This document shows, piece by piece, positions 24,631 to 31,287 of a stretch of 31,287 nt of DNA. Numbering within the stretch: position 1 is the stretch's first letter; every line of letters starts with the position of its first letter. The stretch comes from Pelagibacteraceae bacterium TMED146 (lineage in GTDB: Bacteria; Pseudomonadota; Alphaproteobacteria; Pelagibacterales; Pelagibacteraceae). The notes below the pieces were generated by a model that ran no database searches, was not told the DNA's origin, and was given only the letters and a program-made list of their open reading frames with translations. The stretch spans positions 1 through 31,287 of the forward strand of contig NHGV01000007.1 in NCBI GenBank assembly GCA_002171085.1, given 5' to 3'. The position numbers and the translations under genes were made by a program.

Positions 24631-25886
24631 GTAAATTAAAATATATTCAAACATTAGGAAAAAAAGCAAAAAAAGCTTCTGAAGAGTTATCCAATATTAA
24701 TGATAAGAAAAAAAATGCTGTACTCAAAACTTTTTACTCAGAAATTAAAAATAATACCAAGCAAATTCTAAATGCAAATAAAATTGATATTATTAATAGC
24801 AAAAAAAATAAGCTTAAGGATAATTTAATAGACAGGAGCATGTTAAATTTAGATAGGATCAAATCTATCCTAGCTTCAATTGAAGAAGTTATATCATTTA
24901 AAGACCCAACAAATAAAACATTAGTCAAATGGGAAAGGCCAAATGGACTAGTTATAAACCGAGTAACTATGCCAATTGGTGTGCTGGGTGTTATTTATGA
25001 AGCAAGGCCAAATGTTACTTCTGACGTATCAGTATTGAGCTTCAAATCAGGAAATGCTGCTATTTTAAGAGGTGGCAAAGAAGCCTTTAGATCAAATATT
25101 GCAATTTCTAATTTATTTAGAGATAGTTTAAAAAAAAATAAGATTAATCAGGATTGTATACAATTAGTAAATAATACAGATAGAAAATTAGTAGATCTAA
25201 TGCTTTCCAAAATGTCTACCTATATTGACATCATAATTCCTCGTGGAGGAAAAGGATTAGTTAAGAAAGTTTTAGACTTATCAAATGTACCTACAATAGG
25301 ACATTTGGAAGGTTTATGTCATGTATATCTGGACAAATCTTATAATTTAAAAAAAGCAGAAAAAATTATATTTAATTCAAAGTTGCGTAGAACAAGTATT
25401 TGTGGTGCGGCTGAAACTCTGTTAATTCATAAGTCTGTTAAAAAAAATGATATTCAACATATTTTAGAAAAACTTAATAATCATGGTTGTAAAATTATTG
25501 GTGATAAAAATATAAAAAAAATATTTAGATTTACATTACCAGTAAAAGAAAAAGACTGGAGTACTGAATACTTGGATTCAAAAATTTCAGTAAAAATTGT
25601 TGATAATATTGATGAAGCAATTAACCATATAAAAAAATATGGAACAAACCATACAGAATGTATAATTTCTAACGACAAAAAAAGCATAATTAAATTTTCT
25701 AAGCAAATTCAAAGCTCAATTGTAATGACAAATGCCTCTACACAATTTGCTGATGGATATGAATTTGGTCTTGGGTCTGAAGTTGGGATTTCTACAAATA
25801 AAATGCATCCAAGAGGACCGGTAGGATTAGAACAACTCGTTACTTACAAATATGTAGTTAATGGCAAGGGTCAAATACGTCCTTGA
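24627..25886 (+). CDS. proA: Gamma-glutamyl phosphate reductase
   Basis: A 419-residue aldehyde-dehydrogenase-fold enzyme with catalytic Cys259 in 'RTSICGAAETLL', 'PIGVLGVIYEARPNVT', 'LRGGKEAFRSN', and the C-terminal 'EFGLGSEVGISTNKMHPRGPVGLE'. It reduces gamma-glutamyl phosphate to the semialdehyde. It overlaps proB by four bases (ATGA), and its stop overlaps the TTG start of nadD. Confidence 0.97.
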
Positions 25887-26464
25887 ACAAAAGGGAAAAA
25901 GAGAGAATAGGAATTTTTGGAGGATCTTTTGACCCTCCTCACAAAGGACATCTTCACATAGCGAAATTATTTATAAAAAAGTTAAAACTTAAAAAATTAA
26001 TATGGTCTGTATCCAATAAAAATCCTTTAGTAAAAAAAAAATATTTTTATAATTTTAAACAAAGAAAAATTTTATCTAAAAAAATAACTAGTAAAAATAA
26101 AAATATAAAAATAAACGATTTTGATAAAAAATATTCTTATCAATTATTAAATACTTTAAAAAAGAAATACAAAGGTAAAAAGTTTTTTTTTCTCATTGGT
26201 TCAGATAATGTTAAATTTTTACACAAATGGAAAAAATTATCATCTATACTAAATACTAGTACTCTTGTTATAATAAGTAGACCAGGTTATCAGGGGGAGA
26301 TTAAAAAATCGGTTTTTTATAGAAAAAATCATAAATATTTAATAAAAAATTATAAAGCTAATGATATTTTCCCTAAAAAAGTATGGATATATATTAAAGA
26401 CAAAGGTGTAAAAATATCTTCATCAAATATTAAAAATAGACTATATAAATTAAAGATAGATTAA
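25883..26464 (+). CDS. nadD: Nicotinate-mononucleotide adenylyltransferase
   Basis: A 193-residue nucleotidyltransferase: 'GIFGGSFDPPHKGHLHIA' (10–27) is the ATP-binding GxFxPxHxGH motif, and 'KISSSNIKNRL' is the C-terminal ISSTxIR motif. It makes deamido-NAD from nicotinate mononucleotide. The start is TTG overlapping the proA stop (TTGA); no ATG lies before the conserved motif, so the rare start is well supported. The middle is unusually Lys-rich (AT-driven). Confidence 0.93.
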   Translation: MNKREKERIGIFGGSFDPPHKGHLHIAKLFIKKLKLKKLIWSVSNKNPLVKKKYFYNFKQRKILSKKITSKNKNIKINDFDKKYSYQLLNTLKKKYKGKKFFFLIGSDNVKFLHKWKKLSSILNTSTLVIISRPGYQGEIKKSVFYRKNHKYLIKNYKANDIFPKKVWIYIKDKGVKISSSNIKNRLYKLKID

Positions 26465-26468
26465 TAAT

Positions 26469-26813
26469 TTGAAAAATAAAATTATAGATAAAGTTCACCA
26501 AATTTTAGACGACAATAAAGCTCAAAATATTGTTATAATAGACCTTAAAGACAAAAGTTCGATTGCCGATTATATGGTTATTGCAAGCGGAACATCTTCT
26601 AGGCACATTCAAGCTATTTCAGAAATAACGGCACAAAAACTAAAGTCCTATGGAATTGATAATTGCAGAATTGAAGGGCAAGAAAGCAATGATTGGAAGC
26701 TAATTGATGCCATTGAAGTTATTATTCATATTTTTCATCCAGAAAAAAGATCTTCTTATAATCTAGAAAAAATGTGGGAAGATGTTTTGCCAAAACAGCA
26801 AATTACTGTTTAA
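26469..26813 (+). CDS. rsfS: Ribosome silencing factor RsfS
   Basis: A 114-residue Iojap-family protein with the characteristic 'DLKDKSSIADYMVIASGTSSRHIQAI' and 'GQESNDWKLIDAIEVIIHIFHPEKRSSYNLEKMW' segments. It binds bL14 on the 50S subunit and blocks subunit joining during starvation. TTG is the start, four bases after nadD. Its stop shares a base with the rlmH ATG (TAATG). Confidence 0.96.
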   Translation: MKNKIIDKVHQILDDNKAQNIVIIDLKDKSSIADYMVIASGTSSRHIQAISEITAQKLKSYGIDNCRIEGQESNDWKLIDAIEVIIHIFHPEKRSSYNLEKMWEDVLPKQQITV

Positions 26814-27235
26814 TGAAAATCTCCATCTTGTGTGAAGGCCGTTTAAACAAAGGGCTCGAAAATGAATTATGCAGTATCTACATCAAAAGAACTCTCTCAT
26901 TAAAAAAAAGTGGAATACTAAACTTAGAAATAAAGAATAAGCCAAATAAAACGAATAATATTAAAAATACTAAGAATTTAATTTTAGATGAGAAAGGTAA
27001 AAATATAAATACTATGGACTTAGTAGGCATGATAAAAACACTAAACAACAATAGAATAGAAACATTAAATTTTTATATAGGTAAACCTGAAGGTTTTTCT
27101 AATAATTATGAAAAATATGAAAAAATTTCTTTGGGCAAAATGACCTTTCCACATTCCTTAGCCAGAGTTATTTTGTGTGAACAAATCTATAGATGTGCTA
27201 CAATATTAACAAATCACCCTTATCATAAAAGTTAA
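26813..27235 (+). CDS. rlmH: 23S rRNA pseudouridine-1915 N3-methyltransferase
   Basis: A 140-residue SPOUT methyltransferase, shorter than the usual 155. The SAM-knot motif reads 'FYIGKPEGFSNNY' and the C-terminal 'FPHSLARVILCEQIYRCATILTNHPYHKS' is diagnostic. It methylates the pseudouridine at 23S rRNA position 1915. The ATG at 26813 is the start; upstream in-frame GTG codons fall inside rsfS. Its stop shares a base with the ctpA ATG. Confidence 0.94.
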   Translation: MKISILCEGRLNKGLENELCSIYIKRTLSLKKSGILNLEIKNKPNKTNNIKNTKNLILDEKGKNINTMDLVGMIKTLNNNRIETLNFYIGKPEGFSNNYEKYEKISLGKMTFPHSLARVILCEQIYRCATILTNHPYHKS

Positions 27236-28377
27236 TGAATTTATTTTTAAAATATATTTTAGTCTTTTCTTTTAGCATACTGCTATGGGGTCCTGTAAAA
27301 GCCAATCCAAGTGATGAACTTTATGAAAAGTTAGATTTATTTAGTGATGTTCTAAATACACTTAAAAAAGAATATGTCGACGAAGTGGATCAAAGCGAAG
27401 TTATTGACTCGGCGATAAATGGAATGCTTCAATCCCTTGATCCTTATTCCGCATACATGAGTCCAGAGTCATTTAGAAATATGAATGATGATACTAAAGG
27501 AGAGTTCGGTGGACTAGGTATTGAAATTACTATGGAAGCCGGTCTTGTAAAAATTATAACCCCAATTGAAGGAACGCCTGCTGATAAAGCTGGTGTACAA
27601 GCAGGTGATTTCATTGTCAAAATAGATAATAAACAAGTGAAAGGGATGACGCTGTTAGATGCTGTCAAACTCATGAGAGGTAAAGTTGGAACAAAAATTG
27701 AAATTACAGTTCGAAGAGTTGATATTGAAGATGAATTAAAATTTGAAATTACAAGAGACATTATAAAAATTAGAGAAGTGACTGCTGAAATTAAGGAAAA
27801 TGTTGGTTATATAAGATTACGTGCTTTTAACGAGCAAAGCCATAACCAGTTGTTAAAACAATTAAATAAATTACCCAACAAAAAGCTAAATGGTTATATT
27901 TTAGATCTTAGAAATAATCCAGGCGGACTACTATCTCAAGCAATTAAAATTACAGAAACTTTTCTTGATGGAGGTGAAGTAGTATCTACCAGAGGAAGAG
28001 ATAAAAATGAGATTAAAATTTATAATGCTAGAAAAGGTGACAAAATTAATAAAAAACCTTTGATTGTTCTTATTAATCAAGGATCCGCATCTGCATCTGA
28101 GATTGTTTCAGGTGCATTAAAAGATAATAAAAGAGCAATTTTATTAGGCGAAAAAAGTTTTGGTAAAGGATCAGTTCAATCAATTATTCCATTAAAGAAT
28201 AGAGGTGGTCTAAGACTAACAACTGCCAAATATTATTTGCCATCTGGTGAATCCATACATGAAAAAGGAGTTGAACCAGATATTACAGTTAAAAGAAATA
28301 AAGATAATTTTAAAATTAATACAAAAACAGATAACCAGCTTAAATATGCTATTAATCTTTTAAAAGAAGATTCATGA
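27235..28377 (+). CDS. ctpA: C-terminal processing peptidase (S41)
   Basis: A 380-residue periplasmic protease: signal peptide (about 1–23, ending VKA), PDZ domain (about 88–165, 'FGGLGIEITME', 'GTPADKAGVQAGDFIVKID'), and the protease core with 'LDLRNNPGGLL', the nucleophile Ser286 in 'GSASASEI' and Lys311 in 'FGKGSVQ' exactly 25 residues later, as in Prc. It trims or degrades envelope proteins from their C-termini. In many alphaproteobacteria a murein-hydrolase activator (envC) stands between rlmH and ctpA; here it is absent. Confidence 0.96.
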   Translation: MNLFLKYILVFSFSILLWGPVKANPSDELYEKLDLFSDVLNTLKKEYVDEVDQSEVIDSAINGMLQSLDPYSAYMSPESFRNMNDDTKGEFGGLGIEITMEAGLVKIITPIEGTPADKAGVQAGDFIVKIDNKQVKGMTLLDAVKLMRGKVGTKIEITVRRVDIEDELKFEITRDIIKIREVTAEIKENVGYIRLRAFNEQSHNQLLKQLNKLPNKKLNGYILDLRNNPGGLLSQAIKITETFLDGGEVVSTRGRDKNEIKIYNARKGDKINKKPLIVLINQGSASASEIVSGALKDNKRAILLGEKSFGKGSVQSIIPLKNRGGLRLTTAKYYLPSGESIHEKGVEPDITVKRNKDNFKINTKTDNQLKYAINLLKEDS

Positions 28378-28841
28378 AAAATTTAAAGGATTTACCATAC
28401 CGCAATGGTGTCGGTATAATGATTTTTAATGATCAAAAAAAAATTTTTGTCGGCAAAAGAATAGATAATCAAGAAGCATGGCAAATGCCTCAGGGAGGTG
28501 TAGACAAAGATGAGGACTATGAAACTGCAGCTAAAAGAGAGTTATTTGAAGAAACTGGAATTCAATCAGTAAGAATTGTTCAAAGTTCAAAACAAGAATT
28601 TATATATGATCTTCCAAATCATCTTTTAGGAAAAATTTGGAAAGGTAAATACAAAGGTCAAAAGCAAAAATGGTTTTTAATGAAATTTTTAGGACCAGAT
28701 AGTGAAATTAATATCAGTCAAAAGCACCCTGAATTTAATGAATGGAAATGGGTAGATCTAGATGAATTACCAAGACTAATAGTACCTTTTAAAAAAAAAC
28801 TTTACGAATCTATAATTAAAGAATTTCGAACTTCTATTTAG
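28374..28841 (+). CDS. rppH: RNA pyrophosphohydrolase RppH (Nudix)
   Basis: A 155-residue Nudix hydrolase. The Nudix box is at residues 41–63 (GGVDKDE…REL…EETGI), preceded by 'QEAWQMPQGG' and followed by 'KWFLMKFLG', matching RppH. It removes pyrophosphate from the 5' end of mRNA and starts decay. The start overlaps ctpA by four bases (ATGA). Last gene of the operon from rplU; its end overlaps atpC by eight bases in convergent orientation. Confidence 0.95.
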   Translation: MKNLKDLPYRNGVGIMIFNDQKKIFVGKRIDNQEAWQMPQGGVDKDEDYETAAKRELFEETGIQSVRIVQSSKQEFIYDLPNHLLGKIWKGKYKGQKQKWFLMKFLGPDSEINISQKHPEFNEWKWVDLDELPRLIVPFKKKLYESIIKEFRTSI

Positions 28842-29217
28842 TTTTAAGAAGATTTAACTCATCAATCAATACATTTGAGATAAAAATATCATGATCAATT
28901 GAATTTGTATCTTCCAATTTGTTGCTAGCTCTTTCTTTTAGGCTATTGATTTGTTCATCAGAAAGATCTTTAACATCAAACACTTCTTGGCAAAGTATAC
29001 TTAGAGAGTTATTCTTGAAATCAACTACGCCACCAGTTGTAAAAAAGTATTTGTTTTCACTTTTTTCTACATTTATTACTCCAGGCTTCAAAAAAGTTAC
29101 AACCGGTAAATGATCATCTAGTATACCCATATGACCTTCAATACCTGGTATTGTAACCATTGAAATGTCTTTTTCAGAAAAAAGAACTTTCTCTGGCGTA
29201 ACAATATCAACTTGCAT
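28834..29217 (-). CDS. atpC: ATP synthase epsilon subunit
   Basis: A 127-residue F1 epsilon subunit with the beta-sandwich ('VTPEKVLFSEKDISMVTIPGIEGHMGILDDHLPVV') and a short C-terminal helical part. It couples gamma rotation to the catalytic head. It starts three bases after atpD. The end overlaps rppH, leaving no room for a terminator. Confidence 0.96.
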   Translation of the reverse strand: MQVDIVTPEKVLFSEKDISMVTIPGIEGHMGILDDHLPVVTFLKPGVINVEKSENKYFFTTGGVVDFKNNSLSILCQEVFDVKDLSDEQINSLKERASNKLEDTNSIDHDIFISNVLIDELNLLKTK

Positions 29218-29220
29218 AAT

Positions 29221-30654
<1,434 letters not shown>

Positions 30655-31287
30655 TTATAATGACTCCGCACCAGAGATGATTTCAATCAGCTCTTTAGTG
30701 ATAACGGCCTGTCTGCTTCTGTTATAGTTAATTGTTAGTTTGTCTATTAAATCGCCTGCGTTACGAGTCGCATTGTCCATAGCAGACATTCTGGATCCTT
30801 GTTCACTTGCAGCATTTTCTAAAAATGCTTTAAAAATTTGAGTTGTAATATTTTGAGGCAATAAATGCTCTAAAATTTCATTTTCATCTGGTTCAAACTC
30901 ATATTGTGTATCATTGGTTTCGGTCTCTTCTTTTTTTGCGTCTAGATTTTCTACTGGAATAATTTGTTGTGCTTGAGGTTCTTGGGAAATAACTGATTTA
31001 AACTTGTTATAAAAAATTGTGCAAACATCAAATTCATTGTTGTTAAACATTGTAATAATTTTGCTTGTTAGTTCAGAAGCCTCGTTTACAGAAATGCTCT
31101 TAAGATTTTTGTAAGATATTTTTTCAACTATATAATCTTTGAAGTTCCTTTTAAGCTGATCGGTACCTTTTGATCCAACAGTAATAATTTTTAATTTTTG
31201 GTTAGAATTAATTACTTGATTACAAAACTGTCTAGCTTTTTTAACTATATTTGTATTAAATCCACCACATAAACCTCTATCTGCTGT
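30655..31287 (-). CDS. atpG: ATP synthase gamma subunit, C-terminal part
   Basis: The frame is open to the window edge; 210 residues are visible and about 80 N-terminal residues lie outside. It begins in the family motif 'TADRGLCGGFNTNI'. The C-terminal helix 'ENAASEQGSRMSAMDNATRNAGDLI' and 'NRSRQAVITKELIEIISGA' is diagnostic for the rotor shaft. A Glu/Asp-rich segment (AKKEETETNDTQYEFEPDENE) in the middle is a mild alphaproteobacterial-type insertion. Order atpG–atpD–atpC is standard. The codon for internal Met at 31050 is not a start. Confidence 0.97.
   Translation of the reverse strand, partial: TADRGLCGGFNTNIVKKARQFCNQVINSNQKLKIITVGSKGTDQLKRNFKDYIVEKISYKNLKSISVNEASELTSKIITMFNNNEFDVCTIFYNKFKSVISQEPQAQQIIPVENLDAKKEETETNDTQYEFEPDENEILEHLLPQNITTQIFKAFLENAASEQGSRMSAMDNATRNAGDLIDKLTINYNRSRQAVITKELIEIISGAESL

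Noticed and set aside
26774..26812. Upstream start for rlmH
   Set aside because: Would lie within the rsfS coding region; the RlmH N-terminus (MKISILCEG) fits ATG 26813.
27444..27761. 105-residue minus-strand frame within ctpA
   Set aside because: Antisense of the PDZ-domain coding region, with no motif or expression signal.

Overview
The window looks like a stretch of a streamlined marine alphaproteobacterium of the SAR11 / 'Candidatus Pelagibacter' type. The basis is very low G+C (roughly 30% by eye), coding density close to saturation, start and stop codons that overlap or abut at most junctions, and typically alphaproteobacterial gene sets: Suv3-like helicase–fdxA–carD, metX–metW under a SAM-II riboswitch, argH–lptM–lysA, and obgE–proB–proA–nadD–rsfS–rlmH–ctpA–rppH. 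No mobile elements, phage genes, CRISPR arrays or restriction systems are visible, so this is core chromosome rather than an island.

Layout. 1–3048: the end of an AmpG-like permease, a secreted EF-hand protein, a TauE/SafE permease, a zinc-ribbon membrane protein and an NlpC/P60 hydrolase. 3132–7170: Suv3-like helicase, TerB-like protein, 7Fe ferredoxin and CarD, closed by a bidirectional terminator. 7233–9319 (minus): a previously untracked 37-residue Lys/Arg-rich protein, a long-chain acyl-CoA ligase and tRNA-Leu(CAA). 9402–11012: VTT/YqaA protein, DsbB, Coq7. 11013–13048: HNH nuclease, esterase, HIG1 protein and TlpA. 13068–16493: argH, lptM, lysA, plsC. 16490–18435 (minus): hisC and tyrA. 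18487–20309: promoter, SAM-II aptamer, metX, metW. 20311–21790: a methyltransferase and gloB, divergent with one base between their start codons. 21810–28841: a long ribosome/proline/NAD/RNA-processing operon from rplU to rppH. 28834–31287 (minus): atpC, atpD and part of atpG.

How the genes work together. There are three amino-acid blocks: arginine/lysine (argH, lysA), aromatic/histidine (tyrA, hisC) and methionine (metX/metW, controlled by S-adenosylmethionine). Other blocks serve translation and ribosome assembly (rplU, rpmA, obgE, rsfS, rlmH), envelope and redox upkeep (DsbB, TlpA, LptM, CtpA, NlpC), and respiration (Coq7, HIG1, F1 ATPase).

The items most worth a second look are regulatory or architectural rather than a new multi-gene system. 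First, carD is split by a -1 frame change at an A8 run inside a 12-nt tandem repeat that encodes a lysine-rich tail. Second, a hairpin sits between the riboswitch-controlled Shine–Dalgarno sequence of metX and its AUG. Third, a strongly signalled 37-residue basic protein shares carD's terminator. Fourth, an acyl-CoA ligase start codon lies one base after a tRNA CCA end. Fifth, almost every convergent gene pair is stop-to-stop with no space for a terminator. I did not find convincing evidence for a wholly new gene system here.
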